Shown here: positions 1-8,420 of the stretch, piece by piece
Numbering within the stretch: position 1 is the stretch's first letter
How the letters are laid out: each line of letters opens with the position of its first letter
Source: Mesaphorura yosii
Taxonomy: Eukaryota; Arthropoda; Collembola; Poduromorpha; Tullbergiidae
Length of the DNA: 29,370 nucleotides
Direction of reading: 5' to 3'
Assembly (NCBI GenBank): GCA_009869945.1
Contig: WIXG01000644.1
Location: forward strand, 1 to 29,370
Program-made: the position numbers and the translations under genes
The notes under the pieces: generated by a model
What the model was told of the DNA's origin: nothing
Seen by the model: only the letters and a program-made list of their open reading frames with translations
Databases searched by the model: none

Positions 1-863
1 ACAGCGCCAGAGAGATTCGTGGGTGTCGAATTCTGTCTATCGTTCGTCGGTTGGTATCGGAATCAGCGTATCGAATTTCTTGGAGCCAGCTGGACATGCT
101 GAACCAGTAGCACATTAGCAAGATCGCGTTTATTAGTATGCAATTGACTAGCAGGTTGATTTCGACGAAGTGGTACACCAAGAAAGGAATGATTTTCCAG
201 CCTAAAGATCCACAATCTTCTAGCGCCGAGGTGTAGAACAGGAAATCACACGGAACAAGAGAGCAGTGGGCGGTGAAACTCAACGCTTGTAGAATGCACG
301 AAGTCGGCCAAATTTGGAGGCAGATCTCACAGACTCTGACGGTGATAGTCTTATCTTCACCAGTCGAGTTGGCGTTCTTCCGAAACTCTAAAATCGGGAA
401 TTGGTACAACGGTACTTTAAATTCAGGTTAATACAATTTTTGGAATGTTCTTACCACTGCTGATAAATCGTTGGAGCTGGATGAAATGATTGATTGCCAA
501 TCTGAACTTGGACCGCCGTTCCAGATTGAAGAACGCGCAGGCGGAAGCGAACAGGAAACAAAACATGTAGAAGAGGGCCAGCAACTGAAGGGCGATTACC
601 TTGCTGCTTCGAATATGACCGGGCTCCTCGTTGTCTTCGTTTCCTTCCAACTGCAGCTTGTGTAACATGCAAATTTTTCCAATAATAAAAGAGGTCCGGA
701 AAAGTAACGTCACGACGATCAGGTAGCTGGGCCACAGTTGACGCCAGCCGATTCGTGATTTTAATGCCCACGTAGTCGAGTCCCATTCGAACGGGAGGAT
801 TCGCAGCTGGCAAGCGTAATGCAGAATTTTGTTCAGTGCTTGCACGCTCTGCGGACTCAGCAT
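1..863 (-). CDS. Chemoreceptor-like 7TM protein (gustatory-receptor-like), 3' end cut by window
   Basis: Two exons are visible: 863..455 and 387..1, with a 67-bp GT-AG intron (454..388) in phase 1. The start at 863 gives MLSPQS..., which aligns with the starts of the two related genes at 17105 and 19266. Exon 1 codes a short cytoplasmic-like N-terminus with the family signature PFEWDSTTWAL, then two hydrophobic segments; exon 2 has further membrane segments and the shared motif MCYWFSMSSWLQ before leaving the window at base 1. Compared with its paralogues it has an extra acidic loop (EGNEDNEEPG) between the first two membrane segments. The multi-TM layout, about 390-residue family size and clustering fit the arthropod gustatory receptor superfamily, which would act as ligand-gated channels in sensory neuron membranes. 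I do not see the classical TM7 TYhhhhhQF motif in the family, so the function is inferred. The C-terminal third lies outside the window. Confidence 0.7.
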
Positions 864-1473
864 CTTAATTGCTGCTGCTTTTGGTTAATCACACTATGAA
901 TAAGCTATCAATTTGTCTTAATCGTTTGCTCGGTCGGTATCTGACCTGTGCGCAATAAAGCTTAACCTAAAAATGCTGGAAACGCTCAGGTTCTGTCCAG
1001 TTATTTTATTTTATTCAGCAAACTTACGTATCATTTTGGACAAGAACCCAATTTTCTTCGACATCCATGCAAATACGAGATTACAAGAATGAAGTTGCAC
1101 GGTCTCAAAGGAATGTGTCTTTCTCGGTTCGAGGGTTATGCTATCGGTAACGAAACGGTAGCCGACAAAATGGTCGGAGCAAAAACGGTCGATCAAATGG
1201 GTCGGGACATTTAGGTCGGTTGATAAAAGGATCGAATTTTATTATTAGCAAAAATATCAAAATCAAATTATTAAAACCAAAATACAAACGGTCCTTCACA
1301 AGCTCTCGACATTGTTCTCTTCCAGTAATCTGGGCTTGCATGATGGACCTCTCTTCTGTCTGGTGATGTTAGCAAGATAATGGGCAATTACCTTGATATA
1401 GTCAAGCTGGTCTCTATTTTTATAGTCCACGACGGGAGTCATAATCCTCTCATTTAATTGCATATATCGAGCA
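864..1473. other. Intergenic, no supported gene
   Basis: The stretch between the chemoreceptor-like start and the zinc-finger remnant is AT-rich with only short overlapping ORFs on the minus strand. One of them (1296..1595) could be the C-terminal tail of the zinc-finger pseudogene in a shifted frame, but nothing in it is recognisable. Confidence 0.5.
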
Positions 1474-2600
1474 TCAGTAGGGCGATTCCGATTCGCATTG
1501 GGCGCAAGGAAATCGTCGACTATGGCAAAACTTCTTGCAGTGCCGATTGAGGCCGTCTTCATTCTTGAGCTCGGCGTCACATTCGGCACAGGCAACCTTC
1601 GAAGTGGCAGTTACGGTCGCCATGTGTGTTCTCATGTTTCCCGTGACATTGAAGCGTCGTCCACACAACTCGCAAGCTTTGTTCAGAATGAGTCGCAAGT
1701 GACTGTGAGTCCTGAACTTACTCGGACACTCACTAGATTGGAACGGTTTCTCGCCGATGTGCGTCCTCAGACGTCTCTGCAAGCCACCGGCACCCGGGAA
1801 TGCCCGAGGGCAGTACGGGCATGCGAACGGTCTCTGCCAGTGTGCCGCCGCACGTGAACCTGCAGGCCGCCGTTGGTGTTGAAGACTTTTTTGCCGTACG
1901 TGCACTCTGGTTTCTTTCTTCCCGTGTCACGGAACCCGGAGTGATTGGCCAGTTGAGAATGCGTGTGAAATATTTTCCCGCAAGTGGTTATGGCGCATTC
2001 GTACGGCTTCTCGTCGCTGTGTAGTCTGTGTGACTTCATGTCGTTTACCCTCGCAAATCTTCGGTCACAGCCTGTGAAAGTTCACTGACACGGTTTCTCG
2101 CCGGTATGTGTTTGCATGTGGCTCTGCAGTGTCGTATTGCTCCTGAATGATTTGACTTGCACGTTTTCTCGCAAGGGTGTGTCTCCACATGGCATTTGAG
2201 CCTGAACGCCGCCTGACACAAAAAGCACGAGAAGGGCTTTCCTCCTGCGTGAATTCTTCGGTGTTTGATCAGCGCCTTTTTGGAGGAGAAGCATCGGTTA
2301 CAAATCTCACAAATTATCTTCTTTAATAGGCCCGAATCTGCGTAGTGAGCCCTTTTGACATGCGCAGCCAGATACTGCGTGTTTGCGAATTTCTGCAGCA
2401 GAATACAAATCAATTTACACCTTCGTATTTCCTCTTATTGTGAGCAGCGAGGGCGGCTCTATTTCGGAACGGTTTCGGTGTCAGATAAAGTGCACAGTAA
2501 GATGGAGCGTTGAACTCTTTCTTCGTGTTTCTTGAGTGACTCACCACTTTAGAATAGTCTGCCGCAAGTCGTACACTGGAAATCACTAACGCGCAGTTTT
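1474..2600 (-). pseudogene. Decayed C2H2 zinc-finger protein gene
   Basis: Read on the minus strand, C2H2 zinc-finger units with HTGEKP-type linkers run from about 2600 to 1474 but are spread over all three frames. Visible pieces include FQCTTCGRLF followed at once by a stop (near 2560), ICEICNRCF...HRRIHAGGKPF (about 2300), SHMQTHTGEKP (about 2100), KPYECAITTCGKIF (about 2000), RPFACPYCPRAFPGAGGLQR and HIGEKPF (1840-1740), and CELCGRRFNVTGNMRTH (about 1650). At least three frameshifts and several stops separate them, and some fingers lack a Cys or His. The parent would have been a multi-finger DNA-binding protein; this copy cannot make one protein. Splicing cannot rescue it because the shifts fall inside single fingers. 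The spacing of finger units remains regular, so the decay looks fairly recent. Confidence 0.8.
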
Positions 2601-3368
2601 GCCAAATGCACGTGCACAGTTTTTATTTGGTTAAATGTTGACTATGCCATTTTAATTAATTACACAATTACTGAATTGATTTGAAACCGAAACTGCACCG
2701 TACTGGAGAGTGTGGAGAATGCAAGTAAAGTCAGGGGACTTGAATATTGAATTTGAAGTCGATCCTTTCAATTTGAGTTAATTTTGAGACTGGCCTCAGG
2801 GGAAACTCCTTCTCATTTTCCGTAAATGTAACCGCGATCCACGACAAGAAGAAAGGTGGAAAAAGGAAAAAACATCGCTTGGAGCAATTCACGATTTTAC
2901 ATCTGCATGCCGTTTACCTGACCTGGCCGAAAAGCAGCCCTTCCTTACGAAGTGGGACTTTTTTCTTTTCATAAATTTAAATTCAATGCTCGCGTACTGT
3001 GCTCATTCCTACTCCAAGCTCTTCAGAACCATATGCGAGAATCAGATATGATCACTGGCCCTGACAGCTGTTGAGGAACAACAAAGTTTAATTCGATGCG
3101 TATTTTTCTCAATTTCATCCTCGTAAATCTTCATCACGTCTTTCCAGTAGGAAAATGTAACCAGATGCAGAGGTGAAAGAGGAAAAGGGTCCGCGATTGA
3201 AATAAACACAGGAATAACAGTTTGAGGAAGTTTAGTCGGTTAATTTTGCAAAATCCAGACAACCTCGAGACTTACGATTTGAAAATTGGTTTTGCCCATT
3301 GCCGAGCCTAATCAAATGTCCACTGTTCGTCTTACAATCGCGCTAACAACTCTCGAGTCTCGACTGTC
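2601..3368. other. Intergenic, P450 upstream region
   Basis: About 770 bp with no ORF of note on either strand. The last part must hold the P450 promoter, but I cannot point to a convincing TATA box or initiator. Confidence 0.5.
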
Positions 3369-4904
3369 ATGGAGTATGCAAAACTATGCGTCGGCGGGTT
3401 GACAATTCTCATCATTATTGCGTCATACATTCTGAGCCAACGAAAACCCCGGAATTTTCCACCTGGGCCCTGGGGAATTCCTTTTCTCGGGCACCTGCCA
3501 TTCCTTGGGCTTGAGCCGTACAAGAAGCTCATCGCATGGAAGCCAAAGTACGGTCCGATCGTGGGACTGGACTTTGGATCTTACCCCTGCGTCATTATCT
3601 CGGATTATACATTGGGCAAGGAGGTATGTGCACAATCCGCATTCGCTGGGCGTCCAAAGCTCCGCTTCACCGCTGAACGCTCGGGTGGCAGCACCCCAGC
3701 CGGCATAGTTTTTACCACCGGCCGTGAATGGCAGGAACAGCGTGGCTTTGCCCTACGTCGCCTTCGCGAGATAGGCGGCTTCGGAACTCGGTCGATGGAG
3801 TCAGGCATCATGGGGCAAGTACAGGAGTTCGTGCAGGCGCTTCGACCCGACGCCGAAGCGGGACGACCAATCAGTACTTCACTTCGATTTAATATCGCGG
3901 TTGTAAACTCGCTTTGGGCCATCATCGCTGGCACTCCGTTCAAGCAAGACGATCCAGAAGTGGAGCGCCTCACTCGTATCTTCGTGGATGCCTTAGAGAA
4001 CCACAACGTCGTTACAATGCTGCCCATGTTCATACCATGGGTGTACGACTACTTCCCAAGCTGGATCACAGGTGTGGACGAGGTGGAGAGACTCTACAAA
4101 CCCTTCGTGCAGTTCATTCAACCCTATATTGACGAGCATCACACGAATCACGTGCCTGGACAGCCACGCGACTTCATTGACGCGTACATTGACGAGATGA
4201 AGAAGGCAGGAGCGGGCCCTGGATCCGGTTTCCATCACGGTGGGCTCTTGTCCTCTGTCATGGACCTCTTTCAGGCTGGTGCAGAGACGACGGCTAGGAC
4301 TCTTACTTGGATGTGTCTTCTGCTCGCGAGTTATCCTGCCGTGCAGGCAAGACTGGCCGCCGAGATTCAAGTCGTGCTCGGGTCCGGACCTGGCAGTGAT
4401 AGTAAATCTCTTCACCCTCCTTTACTCGCTGATCGCAAGCAAATGCCGTACACCGAGGCTGTGATTCACGAAGTGATGCGATTCAGGCCACTTTTCCCGC
4501 TTATTCCCTTCCACTCCACGACGCAAGACGTCCACTTTCACGGATATGACATTCCGAAGGATACAATGGTCTTCATAAATACCTGGGATGCGCATTTTAG
4601 CAAGGATTTGTGGGGCGATCCGGAAGAGTTTCGCCCGGATCGGTGGCTGAGCCAGAGCCAAGATGGAAACGGGCCGGAGTTTGTAAGAAGAGAAGGATTT
4701 CTGGCTTTTTCGACGGGGAAACGAGTTTGCCTGGGCGAACAGCTCGCACGTGATGAACTATTTTTGTTTACTGTAGGCATATTTCAGGCTTTTCGCATTG
4801 ACGTCGAAGGAAGTGCTCTTCCGCCGAGTCTGGAGCCGCACCTTCGAGGCACTGTGCTGGGACCAAAGCCCCATCGACTTGTCTTGACTTTGAGAGATGG
4901 TTAA
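3369..4904 (+). CDS. Cytochrome P450, CYP2-clan type, single exon
   Basis: A 511-residue, uninterrupted haem-thiolate monooxygenase. It begins with a hydrophobic anchor (about residues 6-22) for the endoplasmic reticulum membrane, then the hinge PPGPWGIPFLG. The I-helix oxygen-activation motif AGAETT is at 303-308, the K-helix ExxR at E368/R371, the FRPDRW meander motif follows, and the haem-binding loop FSTGKRVCLG carries the thiolate ligand Cys454. All key residues are present and length is normal. The N-terminal hinge and the motif set match microsomal CYP2-clan enzymes rather than CYP3/4 or mitochondrial forms; substrate (xenobiotic, hormone or fatty acid) cannot be read from sequence. 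The start at 3369 is the only Met that keeps the anchor. The gene has no introns although most multi-domain neighbours do. A canonical AATAAA lies 114 bp after the stop. Confidence 0.95.
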   Translation: MEYAKLCVGGLTILIIIASYILSQRKPRNFPPGPWGIPFLGHLPFLGLEPYKKLIAWKPKYGPIVGLDFGSYPCVIISDYTLGKEVCAQSAFAGRPKLRFTAERSGGSTPAGIVFTTGREWQEQRGFALRRLREIGGFGTRSMESGIMGQVQEFVQALRPDAEAGRPISTSLRFNIAVVNSLWAIIAGTPFKQDDPEVERLTRIFVDALENHNVVTMLPMFIPWVYDYFPSWITGVDEVERLYKPFVQFIQPYIDEHHTNHVPGQPRDFIDAYIDEMKKAGAGPGSGFHHGGLLSSVMDLFQAGAETTARTLTWMCLLLASYPAVQARLAAEIQVVLGSGPGSDSKSLHPPLLADRKQMPYTEAVIHEVMRFRPLFPLIPFHSTTQDVHFHGYDIPKDTMVFINTWDAHFSKDLWGDPEEFRPDRWLSQSQDGNGPEFVRREGFLAFSTGKRVCLGEQLARDELFLFTVGIFQAFRIDVEGSALPPSLEPHLRGTVLGPKPHRLVLTLRDG

Positions 4905-5017
4905 AATGTAAAATGCAATCAAAATTTATTGTCATAGGAAATAATATTAAATGAGGAATATGGCACAATTTATGAAAAATTATATGCGTAATAAGTACAT
5001 AAAATGCTTCTGAAGTA

Positions 5018-5023
5018 AATAAA
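5018..5023 (+). other. Polyadenylation signal of the P450 gene
   Basis: AATAAA 114 bp downstream of the P450 stop codon on the same strand, at a normal 3'-UTR distance. Confidence 0.6.
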
Positions 5024-5168
5024 TTCTTCGTTCACATTTTGTCATTTTCGTAGTCGGTTGCTGGAGTTCAAGCCACGATACAGCATTGTTTCTGCGTAGC
5101 CGCCTCGTTTACTGAAGCATCTTCATTGGCTGATCGCCTCCCGTAGAAATTGGCCATGCTACGAATGC

Positions 5169-5176
5169 CACCAAAT
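5169..5176. repeat. Left target-site duplication of the hAT element
   Basis: CACCAAAT directly abuts the left inverted repeat and pairs with CACCAAAC at 6506..6513 beyond the right inverted repeat; 7 of 8 bases agree. Confidence 0.75.
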
Positions 5177-5244
5177 TAGGGCATGAATCTCGGCTCGAGA
5201 ATGGAATTTTCGAGAAACGAGATTCTCGATATTTCTTGATACAT

Positions 5245-6126
5245 TGCTGGTGAAATTTTCCAAGCTTCACCATGACACTGGCACTGTCGGCAAACAACAT
5301 CATTGTCCAACGAGATCCCATATGTTTCAAGCTTGCTCCTGACCAATCTTAGACATGCTTCAGATGGTAATGATACCTTAATTTGGACCAATCCCAAATT
5401 TCAAAATCTACCATCCGGTGCATGAATGTTGATGTTAGGTTCGACGGTTGCGATTTGAAGTTCATTCATCCAATGTGAATGAAAACTTCTTTGATACCTT
5501 TGTCAGCCCCATGATGTTCTGTTTTTGATCATGTCTCACTTGGCTGGCATAATTCATCACCATTTCTTTACCGAGTTTTGTGATTTCGGCAGATTTGTGT
5601 AGCCCTGAGCGGTTAAGCCTTTCCTGGTGTCCGCTGATGTTTCAAAAATCCGAAACGGAAGATCAACTAAGGATGCCAATATGGCCAAAATTTCTTCCAA
5701 GGACGTTATACTTGCAGTTACGAATTTAGAAATCTTCCCGTCTCTATCAGGTTCTGAAAAGGAAGAAGATGCTATTATGTCTTTGACAAACACAGTTTCT
5801 GAGCTACAAATGTTCATTAACTTATGGTATTTACCTGTGATTGACGCTGGTACAACTTGTTTGATACTTGTGATTACGATTTTGTGTATTGTTTTTATAT
5901 GTGCATGCAAGCCACTTGTATTTCCTTGCTTGGTTTTAATCACTTTCTTACACAATTTGCACGTCACTGAGGTTTTGTCAGTAGATTGTTCAAAATAGTC
6001 GCTAAGGTGTGGCTTAGTTGACTGGACATCAGACAGTAATGGGTGAAGAACTGTACCAGAGCTTTCCGCCTCAGGAATTATAGTGGAGTCGCAAACTTGT
6101 GAACTGGTCGACGGTAATGAATTCAT
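5245..6126 (-). pseudogene. hAT (ZBED-like) transposase, N-terminal half, broken
   Basis: From Met at 6126 the frame stays open for 189 codons. A BED-type zinc finger is clear: Cys56-x2-Cys59 in VTCKLCKKVIK and His76-x4-His81 in LHAHIKTIH. After KKW the frame hits tandem stops near 5557, but homology resumes in shifted frames: KFSFTLDE then a stop, NINIHAPDGRF then a stop, NLGLVQIKVSLPSEACLRL, and ADSASVMVKLGKF at about 5290-5250. These are typical hAT transposase segments leading up to the catalytic core. The rest of the RNase H-like and dimerisation regions is missing; the coding match ends where the left terminal sequence begins. It was once a cut-and-paste transposase and is dead now. Confidence 0.85.
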
Positions 6127-6309
6127 TTTGACCGGCCCTTCTATTTCGAACCTTTTTTTTCTTGCTCCAAGAACTGGAGACGCGAATAGCTTTCACCTCA
6201 ACCTAATTTTATATGTACGCCGAATGTGTAAGTAGAAGCAGCAGATGTTGCCGCGTTAATGGATAACACTTCACTTCTGAAATTCACATGCTCATGTCGA
6301 TTTGAGTAG

Positions 6310-6500
6310 AACAGCACACGAGAATTTCGAGAAAATGTGTAGAGAATTCGAGAATCAAAATCGGATCGAGAATGCTATTTTCGATAAACGAGAATCTCGA
6401 AAATTTTGTTCGGATGAATTCTCGACATTCGAGATTCTCGAAAATTTAAGATTTAATATTTCTCGACGTTTTTCGAGAAGAAAAAATGTCGAGATTCATC
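6310..6500. repeat. Subterminal TCGAGAA / TTCTCGA motif array
   Basis: About ten copies of a TCGAG/CTCGA core in both orientations, mostly as TTCGAGAA or AATCTCGAAAA, fill the inner side of the right end of the hAT element. A smaller set lies at 5190..5235 inside the left end. hAT transposases generally bind short subterminal repeats, so these are likely transposase-binding sites. Confidence 0.6.
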
Positions 6501-6505
6501 CCTTT

Positions 6506-6513
6506 CACCAAAC
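6506..6513. repeat. Right target-site duplication of the hAT element
   Basis: CACCAAAC directly after the right inverted repeat; one mismatch to the left copy, which suggests an old insertion. Confidence 0.75.
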
Positions 6514-7100
6514 CCGCCAGACCCAAGTTCGAGTCGTGAATTTGCCGGTGTCCAGTAACTCAATGCCACACGAAAATCATTCTGTAGAAAACCAAACCGA
6601 ATATTAAACACGTACGGAGTGTTTATCTGCAGGTTAGACTTACATAAGTCACCATAATTGGATGTCGCCGACAAGAAATGTGATCGTTCAGTTCGGCTAT
6701 GGTCGGCGGCGACCCGGCAGAGTCTAATTTAATTTCTTTGCTGTAAGAGCATTGAAAAACGCTCATCTGCAGATCTTATCAATGTCCAAGCCAGATAGTC
6801 TGAGAAGGAGACAGAGTAAATCTTTACAAGTATGTCCGTCTGATGACGGCTCACTACCTGCCTGCGCCGTTCCGTTTCATTTTCCCCTAACCATCAGAGT
6901 TTGAAGAAATGGCACACAGACGGAGGACGGGATGATTTTGCTGAGTCAACCTCCTCCTGCCTTTCTTCAGTGGCAAATGCACAACGACATATGAAAAGTC
7001 ATAAAGCTGTTTTAATTCTTACTTTAATTTATCATTGATATGGACATGAAAAGACGAAATGTGCAGGTCAAATTCTTGAGTATAGAACAAATGAATCGGA
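6514..7100. other. Intergenic, no supported gene
   Basis: About 590 bp with only short ORFs and no recognisable repeat or RNA gene. Its right end contains the 3' flank of the minus-strand His-rich gene. Confidence 0.45.
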
Positions 7101-7106
7101 TTTATT
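7101..7106 (-). other. Polyadenylation signal of the His-rich gene
   Basis: TTTATT on the plus strand, that is AATAAA on the minus strand, 38 bp beyond the stop codon at 7145. Confidence 0.55.
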
Positions 7107-7144
7107 GTCTTGTCTGTCTTCAAAATAAATCCTGGCAAGCAGAT

Positions 7145-7555
7145 TTAGTGACGGTGGACATGATGAAGATGGGCTCGGCCCCTGTCCGGGAATGCATGCT
7201 GGTGCTGGGGCAGATGTCCGGCGCGTACGTGCCCGTGTCCGTGTCCATGTCCGTGTCTGAAGAGCTGCCCGAGTCCGTGCCTGAAATCCGCGCCCACGCC
7301 CGGCGGCTGCGAACGGGAGAACGCAAACTTCTCTTTAAAATACTGCACTGCACGAAAGCAACTTTAATTACATCAGCTCACGCCTCACTTAATTGTACTT
7401 ACATTCAATCCGTGTCCGTGCCCATGCCAAGGTCGCGGCGGTCCTTCGTATTCGTACCCGAACCGGCGTCCGCACGCAAAACTTACGTGAGTCACGGCAA
7501 TTGAAATCAGAAAGAAAACGAAGAGCAAAATTGCTGGAGCAGGAAGAGACTTCAT
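7145..7555 (-). CDS. Small secreted His/Gly-rich protein (116 aa, two exons)
   Basis: Exons 7555..7403 and 7342..7145 with a 60-bp GT-AG intron (7402..7343, donor GTAAGT, phase 0). Exon 1 codes a signal peptide (MKSLPAPAILLFVFFLI...) then a short segment with the only cysteine (FACGRRFGYEYEG), ending in HGHGHG. Exon 2 continues in frame and ends with a His-dense tail: RHGHGHGHGH, then QHQH and HLHHVHRH before TAA. About 19 of the last 50 residues are His. The repeats suggest binding of Zn, Cu or Ni outside the cell, or a cuticle or antimicrobial peptide; I do not recognise a named family. A minus-strand AATAAA follows the stop. The longer plus-strand ORF over the same bases has no signal peptide or domain and is judged a shadow. 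Confidence 0.7.
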
Positions 7556-8420
7556 GTTGCTGGTTGCTGTTGTGGAAGAGATGCAACGTAAAAAGAAACT
7601 GAGCCTTTAAACACTGAACCTGTCCTGAAAAAGAACCGGCCGAAGGGTCCGCTGTGCCGTGACTGCTGGCCGCTCTGGTTACGTGAGATGCATTGGCCCG
7701 AGTCGCCTGAAACTAGGTCACGGCCAAGGCCACTTCTCACCGGGAATTTCCCACACGGGACTGCGACTCTCAGAAATAGAATAAAGCCATTCTTGGGCGA
7801 GAGATTCGTGAAAGGTGAAAGCTTGCATGCAACACGAAGCAGCCATGCAATATCTCAGTTTGCCTCAAATGCACTCGTGCTCGTGCTCGTAAACGCGAAT
7901 ATGAATTTTTAACCACAGGCCAGCCGGGCCAACCTAATCGTTATCAACGCAACATCGTCTTTCATCCGACTGACCCAATTCACTTCTTCACTGTAAAGAG
8001 CCTATTTTTGCACTCCATCGATTTTTGATGAAAATCGTCGATTAGCCGGTCGGAATTTTCCATGTATGCATACGCATGCATGTGCTCCTGGGAAATTGCC
8101 CGGTCCGGTCCGTGGAAATATTAAATTGGCTATTGACTATTGCCGAAAAATCTCACAGGCACAGCAGAAAAGAAGAAATGCTCGCAGAGCCATCATAAGA
8201 ATTGTGTCAGTCTGCCAGCGAAAACGAACGAGGCACTCAATAATTGACCAGATTAAATGGAGCGTGTAGAATAGTTGACGAGACGGACAGACGTCAGCGT
8301 CAAGCCTCATAAACCGTCATGAATTCAGTGATTCAGTCACGAAAGGTCGAATCGGCGGTCGCGACTTGATTACGTAATCGACCTCTTTGTAGAGTTACTT
8401 TCATAGTACCCATAGGCGTT
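7556..8420. other. Intergenic, divergent promoter region
   Basis: Lies between the starts of the minus-strand His-rich gene and the plus-strand mucin-like gene, so it should hold both promoters. A CATAAA at 8308 with TCAGTC (arthropod initiator-like) at 8333 is a weak core-promoter candidate for the mucin-like gene. An ORF at 8066..8269 has no recognisable content. A 24-bp alternating purine-pyrimidine tract lies at 8061..8084. Confidence 0.4.

Larger units (their letters stand above)
5177..6505 (-). mobile_element. Defective hAT transposon with terminal inverted repeats and 8-bp target duplication
   Basis: The left end 5177..5192 reads TAGGGCATGAATCTCG; the reverse complement of the right end 6505..6490 reads AAAGGGATGAATCTCG, so GGG plus ATGAATCTCG are shared with one indel. 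The element is flanked by CACCAAAT (5169..5176) and CACCAAAC (6506..6513), a 7/8 match of the length expected for a hAT target-site duplication. Inside, on the minus strand, are a BED zinc finger and hAT transposase fragments with stops and frameshifts. Only about 1.3 kb remain, too short for an autonomous hAT, so it is an internally deleted, non-mobile copy. Both ends are rich in TCGAGAA-type motifs. Confidence 0.85.

Noticed and set aside
3605..4033. 142-codon minus-strand ORF
   Set aside because: Antisense shadow of the intact P450 coding sequence.
7040..7504. 154-codon plus-strand ORF
   Set aside because: Antisense to the two-exon His-rich gene, which has a signal peptide, consensus splice sites and a polyadenylation signal; the plus frame shows only a mirrored SVSVSMSVS repeat.
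8066..8269. 67-codon ORF upstream of the mucin-like gene
   Set aside because: Starts inside a simple alternating tract and has no supporting features.
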